Program-made: the position numbers and the translations under genes | In this document: one piece after another, positions 17,823 through 25,415 of the stretch | How positions within the stretch are numbered: position 1 is the stretch's first letter | Layout of the letters: the number at the start of each line of letters is the position of its first letter | Assembly (NCBI GenBank): GCA_947649615.1 | Contig: CANSSG010000016.1 | Location: forward strand, 1 to 60,175 | Origin: an uncultured Clostridia bacterium | GTDB taxonomy: Bacteria; Bacillota; Clostridia; Oscillospirales; Oscillospiraceae | Length of the DNA: 60,175 nt | Direction of reading: 5' to 3' | Notes under the pieces: model-generated | Database searches by the model: none | What the model was told of the DNA's origin: nothing | What the model saw: only the letters and a program-made list of their open reading frames with translations

Positions 17823-17854
17823 GCGCCCCCACACAGAAAGGAGTGACACCCCGC

Positions 17855-19126
17855 ATGGACCGTCCATTGGCAGACCGTATCCGGCCAGAAACCTTGGAGG
17901 ATGTGGTTGGGCAGCGGCATTTGCTGGGCGCAAATGCGCTGCTGCGCAGGTTTATCGAAAAGGGTACCGACGCTAACATGGTGTTCTATGGGCCGTCCGG
18001 GACTGGGAAAACTACCATCGCCAACATTATCGCTAAGCGGACGCAGCGTACGCTCTACAAACTCAATGCTACGACCGCCTCGCTTCAGGACGTGAGAAGC
18101 ATTATCGGCGATGTCGGAACTCTTATGGCGCCAGGCGGCGTACTGCTGTACTTGGACGAAATCCAGTACTTCAATAAAAAACAGCAGCAATCCCTGCTCG
18201 AATTCATGGAAAACGGCGAGATCACCCTGATCGCTTCCACTACCGAAAACCCATACTTCTACGTCTATGCCGCCCTTCTTAGCCGGAGCACCGTGTTTGA
18301 GTTTAAGCCTGTTACCGCTGCTGACATCAGGCCCGCTGTAGACAGGGCGCTGGCGCTGGTGCAGAAAGAAAGCCCGCTGCCCCTTACTTGGGAGGACGGC
18401 GTACCCGACTACATCTCCCATGCCTGCGGCGGGGACGTCAGGAAGGCTATGAATGCCGTCGAACTGCTCTATGAGGCCGCGCCCACGGAGGAAGGCAGGC
18501 TGATCCTCACCGTCTCCGACGCGGAACAAGTTTCCCAGAGAAGCGCCATGCGGTATGACCGGGGCGGGGACGCGATGTATGATCTGGCCTCCGCGCTGAT
18601 GAAATCGCTGCGGGGGAGCGACCCTGACGCCGCCCTTCACTACCTGGCCCGGTTTTTGGAAGCCGGGGACCTGATTACCCCGTGCCGGCGGCTGCTCTGC
18701 TCCGCCAGCGAGGATGTGGGCCTGGCTTACCCGCAAGCTATTGCCATCGTTAAGGCCTGCGTCGATACCGCAATGCAGCTTGGGCTTCCGGAAGCGCAGC
18801 TTCCGCTGGCGCAGGCGGCGGTGCTGCTGGCCACCGCGCCAAAATCCAACTCTATCATCAACGCCATCGGCGCAGCCTGGGCGGACGTAAAAAAAGGACG
18901 GACTGGGTCCGTCCCACGAGAATTGCAAAATGTCCACGCGGATTCCACCGGGCAGGAACGGGAACAGGGCTACCTCTATCCCCACGACTTCCCAGGCCAT
19001 TGGGTCAGGCAGCAATATCTGCCCGATGAGCTGGCCGGGTCCTGCTATTACCAGTTTGGGGATAATAAAAACGAACAGGCCGCGAAAAGCTATTGGCAAA
19101 AGTGGAAGGGCGAACCGCTTTCTTAG
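17855..19126 (+). CDS. rarA: Replication-associated recombination protein A (AAA ATPase)
   Basis: Clamp-loader-like ATPase (MgsA/RarA/WRNIP1 family) acting at stalled replication forks. Residues 46-53 are the Walker A GPSGTGKT, about 97-104 the Walker B LLYLDEIQ, and ASTTENPYFYVYAALLSRS is sensor 1 with the family-specific stretch. The C-terminal region shows SEDVGLAYPQA and the Rar-typical LPEAQLPLAQAAVLLATAPKSN. Length 423 is normal. The ATG at 17855 has AAGGAG. Its stop codon overlaps the stop of the convergent S1-domain gene. Confidence 0.95.
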   Translation: MDRPLADRIRPETLEDVVGQRHLLGANALLRRFIEKGTDANMVFYGPSGTGKTTIANIIAKRTQRTLYKLNATTASLQDVRSIIGDVGTLMAPGGVLLYLDEIQYFNKKQQQSLLEFMENGEITLIASTTENPYFYVYAALLSRSTVFEFKPVTAADIRPAVDRALALVQKESPLPLTWEDGVPDYISHACGGDVRKAMNAVELLYEAAPTEEGRLILTVSDAEQVSQRSAMRYDRGGDAMYDLASALMKSLRGSDPDAALHYLARFLEAGDLITPCRRLLCSASEDVGLAYPQAIAIVKACVDTAMQLGLPEAQLPLAQAAVLLATAPKSNSIINAIGAAWADVKKGRTGSVPRELQNVHADSTGQEREQGYLYPHDFPGHWVRQQYLPDELAGSCYYQFGDNKNEQAAKSYWQKWKGEPLS

Positions 19127-20004
19127 TAAACCCAGTTTTCTATGGGACCGCCGGTAACGTAATACTTCAACTCCTTTGCCGGGGCGGCGGAGCCGAGGGT
19201 TTGGATGATTTGCAGCTTGATTTTGCGGGTGTCCGGAGATATGGACTTTATGTAAACCGACACCGCGTCGCCGGGGGCTATGCCGCCGCGCCATTCCGCC
19301 AGCCCCGACAGGTTCGGGGTCAGCTCCACAAAGATGCCGTATTCCTTTATGCCCCGCACAATGCCTGGAACCGCTTCGCCGGGGGCGAAGGCCGCCGCGT
19401 TCTCCAGCCAGGTGCCTAGCAGCTCCTTGTGGGTCAGATAAAAACGGCAGGCAGGGGCGTCGATTTCCGTGACCGCCGCTAAAATCTCCTGGCCTACGTG
19501 GAAACGGTCTGCGGGGTGGGCTACGCGGGATACCGATATGTTCTCCAAAGGAATCAGCGAGGTTATGCCGCAGCCTAAGTCTACAAACGCGCCAAAGCTT
19601 TCCAGATGGGTTACCTTCGCAGGCAGCACCGTCCCGGGAGCGCTGTGATCCAGCAGATAGGCTATAGCCTGCTCTTGGGCGGCGCGGCGGGATAGTGTCA
19701 AACGCGGCCTGCCGCCGCCGTCCACCGTCACGCCGGTAATCGTAAAACAGGTGGGCTTCCCTACGCGGGAGAGGACCGCAATGTCGCGCTCCGCGCCGCT
19801 GATGGCGGGGTGGATGGCGTCCTGGCGGGGAATCGTCCCCTCGTAGCCGCCAAACCGAATGGTCAGGTCCCGCCGGGCGTCACAGCGGATGGCCATGCCT
19901 TCCAGCACCGCCTGCTCCTCCATGGCCTGCTCCAATACGCTGAGGGGTTGGTTATCCGGGAATTGGGGGCCTACGCCTTCCGGCAAATATTCGTTCCTGC
20001 GCAT
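19123..20004 (-). CDS. S1-domain RNA-binding protein
   Basis: A 293-residue cytoplasmic protein with at least two S1 (OB-fold) RNA-binding repeats. One is around residues 125-190 (GTVLPAKVTHLESFGAFVDL), another around 205-270 (EAVPGIVRGIKEYGIFVELT). The N-terminal part is a diverged additional repeat. Similar to rpsA-like proteins of Clostridia that are shorter than true S1. Start at ATG 20004 with AAGGA 10 bases upstream; a GTG at 20013 is too near the site. Role probably translation or RNA metabolism; details unknown. Confidence 0.85.
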   Translation of the reverse strand: MRRNEYLPEGVGPQFPDNQPLSVLEQAMEEQAVLEGMAIRCDARRDLTIRFGGYEGTIPRQDAIHPAISGAERDIAVLSRVGKPTCFTITGVTVDGGGRPRLTLSRRAAQEQAIAYLLDHSAPGTVLPAKVTHLESFGAFVDLGCGITSLIPLENISVSRVAHPADRFHVGQEILAAVTEIDAPACRFYLTHKELLGTWLENAAAFAPGEAVPGIVRGIKEYGIFVELTPNLSGLAEWRGGIAPGDAVSVYIKSISPDTRKIKLQIIQTLGSAAPAKELKYYVTGGPIENWVY

Positions 20005-20088
20005 GTAATACACCGTCCTTGCTTTTCTTGATATAAAACAGTGTATGCGGCCCGGTGCTTGACCGGTGAAACAAATGAGGTGTTTTTT

Positions 20089-20280
20089 ATGGACTTGAAG
20101 CTGAACAGCCGGGTGGAATTAAAAAAGCAGCATCCTTGCGGCGGGAAAACCTGGGTCGTCCTGCGGCTGGGCATGGATATCAAGCTGAAATGTGAAACCT
20201 GCGGCCATGAGCTGATGCTCCCAAGAAGCAAGGCCGAAAAAGCGATCAAAAAAATCTTGGACGGGGAGGTGGCGCAGTGA
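20089..20280 (+). CDS. DUF951 family small zinc-ribbon-like protein
   Basis: A 63-residue protein matching DUF951 (conserved in Firmicutes, function unknown). Features are the N-terminal LNSRVELKKQHPCGGKTW and the CETCGHELMLPRSK segment, with C22, C40 and C43 a possible metal site. Start ATG 20089 follows TGAGGTG. The next small gene overlaps its stop codon. Confidence 0.85.
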   Translation: MDLKLNSRVELKKQHPCGGKTWVVLRLGMDIKLKCETCGHELMLPRSKAEKAIKKILDGEVAQ

Positions 20281-20372
20281 GTCCTAAAATGGTCAAGATT
20301 ATTTCACGCGTGATTATCGGTATTCTGGTGGTTACTATGCTGGCTGGCCTGATTCTGCCAATACTGGGATGA
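20277..20372 (+). CDS. 31-residue single-helix membrane protein
   Basis: A GTG start at 20277 overlaps the DUF951 stop (GTGA) and has GGGAGG 8 bases upstream. The product has a short basic N-terminus (SPKMVKIISR) and then one hydrophobic helix (VIIGILVVTMLAGLILPIL). A strong terminator follows 12 bases after the stop. Tight coupling, a good ribosome site and the clean helix argue for a real gene. It resembles the small one-helix proteins (DUF4044-like) seen in Firmicutes; function unknown. Confidence 0.7.
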   Translation: MSPKMVKIISRVIIGILVVTMLAGLILPILG

Positions 20373-20384
20373 TGCGCACAAAGG

Positions 20385-20416
20385 AATCCCCCCGCGCGTA
20401 TGCGCGGGGGGATTTT
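20385..20416 (+). terminator. Terminator shared by the DUF951 operon and the SLH gene
   Basis: Perfect 13-bp stem AATCCCCCCGCGC / GCGCGGGGGGATT around GTAT, followed by TT. It lies between convergent genes. Confidence 0.85.
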
Positions 20417-20442
20417 GCTATGCATTGCCGGGGTTCTGCGGC

Positions 20443-23400
20443 TTAGATGCCGTCGGGCATCTGGTTGGAGCTGTTGTTCGTGTAGTACTGGTTGACACGG
20501 TAGATTACCGCGCAAATCTGCTCGCGCTTCAGGGAGTCGCCGCCGTTGAAGTACAGCTTGCCGTCCTTGCCGGTCTCGCCGTTGAAAATCCTCGGGTTGG
20601 TGTTGTACAGGGCGACGGCGTAGCCGTTGGCGGTGTCAGCGAAGGGGGACGCCGCGCCGGAGGACGCAACACCCAGGACCTTCGCTACCAGGTCGGCCAT
20701 AGCCGCACGGCTGATGGCGTTGGTCAGGACGATGCTGTTGTCAATCCAGCCCTTGCTGACCGCGAGGTTCTTGTAGTTAATGGCCCAGTTGTTGCCGGTG
20801 GCTTCCTCAGCGGTGTGGCCGGCGGCGCGGAGGACCATCTTTAACGCTTCGCCATAGGTCACGTTGTCGCGGGGGGCGAAGCTGGTGGCGCTCTTGCCCT
20901 TGATGATGCCCTTGCTTACCAGGTCGGCAAGCTCCGTGCGGTACCAAGCCGTAGCGGGTACATCCTTGAACTGGCTGATGCTGGACGCGCCGGTGTTGCC
21001 GCCGGGATTGGTGGTGCTGGGATTGCCGGCTACCACAAAGTTCACGGTGCCGCTGCCGGTCAGGTTGCCGGAAGCGTCATAGGCCATGAACAGGCACTTG
21101 TCAGAGCCGTTAAAGCCAGCCTTGGGCCGGTAGCTGACGCTGCCAAGATTGCTGGGGAAGATGTCTACGCCCACAGCGGTGGTAGCGCCGTTGAGCAGCA
21201 GGCTGCCGTTCGTGGGAGTCGTGAAACGCATGCGGTAGGTCTTGCCCATTACCGTGGCGTTGGCCGTGGTGAAGGCCGCGGTGCTCATGGTGGCCGGGCT
21301 GCCGTTGGTGCTGGTGAAGGTCACGCTCAGATTCGTGGGAGCGGTGGGCGCACCGTTGAATACGATCTTGCCCGTGAACTGGGCGGAGTTGCCGGAATAG
21401 GCGGTGTACTCAATGGTGTCGGTGCCGGAATTGCCGGAATAGGAAATATCGTTGATCTGGTTCGTGCCGCTGGAACGGGTGGTGAAGCTGCGGTTTTTGA
21501 TATTGCTGCTGGTCAGCTTCAGGTCTGTGGGCCGGCTCTTGCTGCTGTCCGTGTAGGTCAGGGTGCCGTTGCGGGGGACGCTCTTGAGAATGATGGTCAT
21601 GCCGCTGGGCGCGTTGCTGCCGGTGGCCTCCTTATAGGCCGCAGTGAAGTCGCTGGCTTTCAGATTTACAGAGCCGTTGGCGTTTACCGTGTAGGAGATG
21701 TCCTTCGGGCTGCCGGCCATATAGGTGATGGACACCGTACCCGTCTTGGTGGTGCTCTTGCTGCTGTTGCGGGCGTAGCCCGTGGCGGTGAAGGTGAACT
21801 TCACCGTGCCGGCCTTCTTGCTGGTGGTGCTGTTCGGCTCAAAGTATACGCCGTCCAGGTCGATCTGGCTGCGGGTGGGGCTGACATAGCATTCCTTGGA
21901 GCCAACGGTCTTGCCGTCGCTGTCGCGGAGGGTGCCGCCGGATACCTTAAAGCTGACGGACTCCAGCTCGCCGCGGGAATACATGTCGTCCCAGAAGTCC
22001 TCAAAGTCGCTGGCGCTGAAGGGAACGTCTTCGCCCAGGGCGGCAGTGTATTCCACGTCGCCGCCGGATGCTTCGCCTTCCTTCACCTTAAAAGTAATGG
22101 TGCAGGAAACAGCCTCGGTTCTGCTGGTGCTGGTGCCGCTGACATAGGCATACACAGTAAGAGAAAAGACAGCAGAACCAGTCTTGTTGGAACGGGGGGA
22201 GAAGGTTACGTCAGAGAGTTCGTTATAACGGCTGGAAGAAGAGCCGTCAACATAATATCTCCCGCTGGTCTTAGCATCCAACGTGCCATAATCGTGAGAA
22301 ACCGTTTCGAATTCCACGTAATCAATGCCATAGTAACCGCTGCTCTTCTTGTTGAAGTAGGTCTCCAACTGGTCAATGATGGAATCATCACCCTCGTCAT
22401 CGGGGTCATCCAGGTTGTAGTTGTCAGTAGAGTTGTAGATGGTTACAGTGGCAACATTGTAGGCGGAGAAGGAAATAGAAAGGGTCACAGAATCGCTATA
22501 TTCTACGCCGCCAGTTGTGTATTTTACACTAATTTTCGTGCTGGTTGTTCTGGCAACGGGGGTCGCGATAATCGTATTGTTGCTGCCTTCGTTCAAGTCG
22601 ATGTAGTTGCGGTCGTAACTCCACTTCACATCGTCCGGGTCAAGGGTCTTCCCATTAAATTTTACGCGCAGAGTCGCTTCAGAATCGTAAGAGGTCAGCT
22701 TGGTTGTGGAAGTCTCGAGAACCAAGGGATTGGATACGGTAACGGTGCAAGTTGCAGGGGTTGCATTAGCAGAAGATGCGGTGATTGTCGTTGTACCGGA
22801 GCCTTTGGCCGTGACGAGACCGTTTTGGTCCACGGTAGCAACGCTAGTATTGTTAGATTTCCAAGTAATAGTGGGGGTGGGCGTCACAATATCGTTGCCA
22901 TTTTTTACTTTGGCAGTAAGCTGCTTCTGTTGGCCGACAGAAGCAAGGCTAACCTGTGTCGGGCTAATCTCGACAGTGTAGGAATCGGTGACGGTGACGG
23001 TGCAGCTAGCAGTTTCACCGCCAGCGGTGGCAGTAATGGTGGCCGTTCCTGCCTTTACAGCAGTAACGGTAACGGAAGTACCCGTGCCGGAAATTGTAAC
23101 TACATCGTTATTCACACTCCAACTCACGGCTGTACCTGCGGGGCTTACTGTTGCAGTCAGAGTACCCGTCTTACCAACGGCCAGACTGAGCGTAGAGGGC
23201 AGAGAAATGGTGACCGATTGCTCGAATCCACAAAGATTGCATACGTTGTTTGCAAAATTATGGTTTTCAAGCTGCTCTTGCCCACAAATAGCACATTCCC
23301 AAATATGTTGCTTATTATCCTTGGCTCTGTATTCTGGAGTAGGGCCTTTAGTATGTTCACTCGTCTTAGGAATCGTTCTTGACTGTTCATAGCCACAGAC

Positions 23401-23745
23401 AGAACAGGTTCCCTTTTCCAGTCCTTCGTCTTTGCAGGTAGCTTCCTTTTCTACTGTCCATGTGGAAACCGTGTGCGTTCCATAGTCCACCCTGCCATTA
23501 TCAGGGCAATTGGCGGCAGTACACTCATGCCAATGGCCTTTTTCATCATTCTTCCACGTATTGTTATTGTTATGTTCATGCGCCGGAGGATCTACAGGAT
23601 CACCCGGCTCCGGGGTTTCAACCGGCGGTGGATCTACTGGCGGTTGCTCGTCGCCGTTCCCCTCCGCCAGCGCGGTGGGGAGCAGGGAGAATACCATTAC
23701 CATCGCCATAAACAGCGACAGCAATCTGCGCTTTGTTGTTTTCAT
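20443..23745 (-). CDS. S-layer homology (SLH) surface protein with Ig-like domains
   Basis: A 1100-residue secreted protein with a signal peptide (MKTTKRRLLSLFMAMVMVFS, cleavage near ALA-EG). A Pro/Glu-rich linker is followed by a Cys/His-rich region (about 50-160) with CxxC pairs (CSVCGY, CAICGQ, CNLCGF), then two BIG2-type immunoglobulin-like domains (about 165-340), several strand-rich Thr/Ser modules, and three SLH motifs at the C-terminus (about 945-1095, beginning FKDVPATAWY). SLH domains bind pyruvylated cell-wall polymers, so it is probably an S-layer or envelope protein. The ATG at 23745 has GGAAGG 7 bases upstream; an ATG at 23751 is too close. Regulation may involve repeats at 23862-23889. 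Confidence 0.92.
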   Translation of the reverse strand: MKTTKRRLLSLFMAMVMVFSLLPTALAEGNGDEQPPVDPPPVETPEPGDPVDPPAHEHNNNNTWKNDEKGHWHECTAANCPDNGRVDYGTHTVSTWTVEKEATCKDEGLEKGTCSVCGYEQSRTIPKTSEHTKGPTPEYRAKDNKQHIWECAICGQEQLENHNFANNVCNLCGFEQSVTISLPSTLSLAVGKTGTLTATVSPAGTAVSWSVNNDVVTISGTGTSVTVTAVKAGTATITATAGGETASCTVTVTDSYTVEISPTQVSLASVGQQKQLTAKVKNGNDIVTPTPTITWKSNNTSVATVDQNGLVTAKGSGTTTITASSANATPATCTVTVSNPLVLETSTTKLTSYDSEATLRVKFNGKTLDPDDVKWSYDRNYIDLNEGSNNTIIATPVARTTSTKISVKYTTGGVEYSDSVTLSISFSAYNVATVTIYNSTDNYNLDDPDDEGDDSIIDQLETYFNKKSSGYYGIDYVEFETVSHDYGTLDAKTSGRYYVDGSSSSRYNELSDVTFSPRSNKTGSAVFSLTVYAYVSGTSTSRTEAVSCTITFKVKEGEASGGDVEYTAALGEDVPFSASDFEDFWDDMYSRGELESVSFKVSGGTLRDSDGKTVGSKECYVSPTRSQIDLDGVYFEPNSTTSKKAGTVKFTFTATGYARNSSKSTTKTGTVSITYMAGSPKDISYTVNANGSVNLKASDFTAAYKEATGSNAPSGMTIILKSVPRNGTLTYTDSSKSRPTDLKLTSSNIKNRSFTTRSSGTNQINDISYSGNSGTDTIEYTAYSGNSAQFTGKIVFNGAPTAPTNLSVTFTSTNGSPATMSTAAFTTANATVMGKTYRMRFTTPTNGSLLLNGATTAVGVDIFPSNLGSVSYRPKAGFNGSDKCLFMAYDASGNLTGSGTVNFVVAGNPSTTNPGGNTGASSISQFKDVPATAWYRTELADLVSKGIIKGKSATSFAPRDNVTYGEALKMVLRAAGHTAEEATGNNWAINYKNLAVSKGWIDNSIVLTNAISRAAMADLVAKVLGVASSGAASPFADTANGYAVALYNTNPRIFNGETGKDGKLYFNGGDSLKREQICAVIYRVNQYYTNNSSNQMPDGI

Positions 23746-23847
23746 GTTCATTCCTTCCTTTCTCACTTACACGGGTCCTTTCGCCCCGCACGTCCGGCGG
23801 CCTGCTTGTCCGCCTGGGAATCTTTCGTTACAACATGATACCAGGAC

Positions 23848-23889
23848 ATTGTAAAGTCTTCGTATCAAACTTGTATCCTTTTTGTATCA
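23848..23889 (-). promoter_or_regulatory. Promoter with three 11-base direct repeats for the SLH gene
   Basis: On the plus strand GTATC[AC] occurs at 23862, 23873 and 23884, exactly 11 bases apart. On the minus strand a TACAAT -10 element lies at 23853-23848, with no good -35. This layout is typical of promoters activated by OmpR/PhoB-type response regulators. Inference only. Confidence 0.5.
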
Positions 23890-24002
23890 TTCCTTAATTC
23901 CAGCTATGGGGAACCGCTCACCGCCCTTCTGGTACTATGACGCGTTTCTTGCCCGAAAAGTTCCCTCCGGAATGATTTTTTCACAGGGAATTTTTCCCTG
24001 CC

Positions 24003-25028
24003 CTACACAAACCGGAATTCCGTCGTGTAGTCGTACCGCCGCCCAGGCCGCAGGACGACGTCCCCCCATTCGGGATGGTTGGGGCTGTCCGGGACGAACT
24101 GGGTCTCTAAACAGACCCCCATGCGGGGCGTGTAATCCACCCCGCCCTTGCCGCCGGGTCCGTTTAGGAAATTGCCGCTATAGAACTGGACCGCCGGCTT
24201 CTCCGTCCAGACCTCCATGGAGACGCCGCTGGCCTCGCCTGTCAGCCGCGCCGCTAAGCGCAGGCCTTGGGCCGGGTTCAGCAAGAAATTGTGGTCATAG
24301 CCTCCTACGTTGCGAAGCTGCTCCCAGTCCGCGCCAATATCCCGGGCGATCGGTTTTTCCGATGTGAAGTCTAACGGCGTGCCTTGGACGTCCTCCCACA
24401 TGCGCAGCGGGATGCTGTCCGGGCCTACCGGCGTGAAACGCGCCGCGTCTACCCAGAGACGGTGGCCCATGGCGTCCCCGCCGCCGTTCAGATTGAAATA
24501 GGCGTGGTTGGTGATGTTGCAGTGGGTTGGCTTGTTGGCAACCGCTTCGTACCGGATGCCCAGGGCGCTGTCCGTGAGATAATACGTCACCCGCAGCGCC
24601 AGCTCCCCCGGCCAGCCGTCTTGGCCATCCGGCGCGGTGCTGGCCAGCGTCACGCTGTCCCCGCTTTGCTCCGCCACCGTGAATACCTGCCTGGAAAAGC
24701 CGTGTGGCCCACCGTGGAGCTGCTTGGACCCTTCATTGGGTACCAGGGTTACCGGCCGCCCGTCGATGGTACAGCCTGCGCCCGCGATGCGGTTGGCGTA
24801 ACGCCCTACTACCGCGCCCACGTAGCCGCCGTTGTCCTCATAGGCGGACACCGCGTCGTAGCCTAGCACCACGTCCAGCCTGCCGCCCCTGCCGTCCGGC
24901 ACATGCAATGCGCGCAGCGCAGCGCCGTATGTTATCACCTCCGCTTCCAATCCACCCCGGCGCAGGATGAGCTTTTCCACGGGACGTCCGTCCCGGACGG
25001 AGCCAAATGGCTCCGCATGTACTGCCAT
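24003..25028 (-). CDS. galM: Aldose 1-epimerase (galactose mutarotase)
   Basis: Interconverts alpha and beta anomers of hexoses, cytoplasmic. Its 341 residues carry GRYANRIA, LHGGPHGFSRQVF, the catalytic-histidine motif NITNHAYFNL, and the C-terminal CLETQFVPDSPN with the catalytic glutamate. The ATG at 25028 is selected because GGAGG stands 8 bases upstream; a GTG at 25037 lies inside that site. It is monocistronic, not next to other sugar genes. Promoter at 25067-25095. Confidence 0.95.
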   Translation of the reverse strand: MAVHAEPFGSVRDGRPVEKLILRRGGLEAEVITYGAALRALHVPDGRGGRLDVVLGYDAVSAYEDNGGYVGAVVGRYANRIAGAGCTIDGRPVTLVPNEGSKQLHGGPHGFSRQVFTVAEQSGDSVTLASTAPDGQDGWPGELALRVTYYLTDSALGIRYEAVANKPTHCNITNHAYFNLNGGGDAMGHRLWVDAARFTPVGPDSIPLRMWEDVQGTPLDFTSEKPIARDIGADWEQLRNVGGYDHNFLLNPAQGLRLAARLTGEASGVSMEVWTEKPAVQFYSGNFLNGPGGKGGVDYTPRMGVCLETQFVPDSPNHPEWGDVVLRPGRRYDYTTEFRFV

Positions 25029-25066
25029 GGCCGTCACCTCCTTATGTTTAAAGCATTCCAGTCTTT

Positions 25067-25095
25067 AGTATACCATAGTTTCCTTGGAAAGACAA
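25067..25095 (-). promoter_or_regulatory. Promoter of galM
   Basis: TTGTCT (25095-25090) and TATACT (25072-25067), 17 bases apart on the minus strand. Confidence 0.75.
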
Positions 25096-25133
25096 GGCGG
25101 GATTTCAGGCGGGGAAAAATTTCCATTCCGCCC

Positions 25134-25298
25134 TAGGGCGTGTTTGAAAAATGTCAAAACGCCCAAACAGCGGATCTTTTTCCGCTGTACAGCGTTAAAA
25201 AATCTTGAAATACACAAAGTATTCCTGCGATTTTTTGCCTTGTCCATCGAAAAAATCTCTCGCTTTTGGTCATTCCGCCATTTATCAAACAAGCCCTA
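25134..25298. mobile_element. MITE-like element, 165 bp, with 20-bp terminal inverted repeats
   Basis: Left end TAGGGCGTGTTTGAAAAATG and right end CATTTATCAAACAAGCCCTA are inverted copies matching in 17 of 20 bases. Both ends begin with TA, consistent with a TA target site as used by IS630/Tc1-mariner elements. No open frame inside. Related decayed copies lie at 10821-10960 and 58713-58770. Confidence 0.7.
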
Positions 25299-25415
25299 TT
25301 CTCCCATGCCCTGCGAGTATGGTCTAGTATGCGTTTTGGGTATTTGATATTTTGCAAGGTTGGGAGTATGATAAGCGGAACGCTCTGCAAAATCAGGGGA
25401 AAAGAGGGAAATGTC

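Larger units (their letters stand above)
25029..25415. other. Gene-free stretch between galM and the ABC exporter
   Basis: These 387 bases hold the galM promoter (25067-25095), a mobile-element-like repeat (25134-25298), and the upstream region of the exporter operon. No coding sequence was found; open frames running into the exporter here are extensions without ribosome sites. Confidence 0.7.

Noticed and set aside
23862-23889. CRISPR-like repeat array
   Set aside because: Three six-base repeats at 11-base spacing are far too short; they fit a regulator site better.
24003-24030. Terminator after galM
   Set aside because: The palindrome CAGGGAA/TTCCCTG just downstream (about 23984-24001) is not followed by a T-run on the minus strand.
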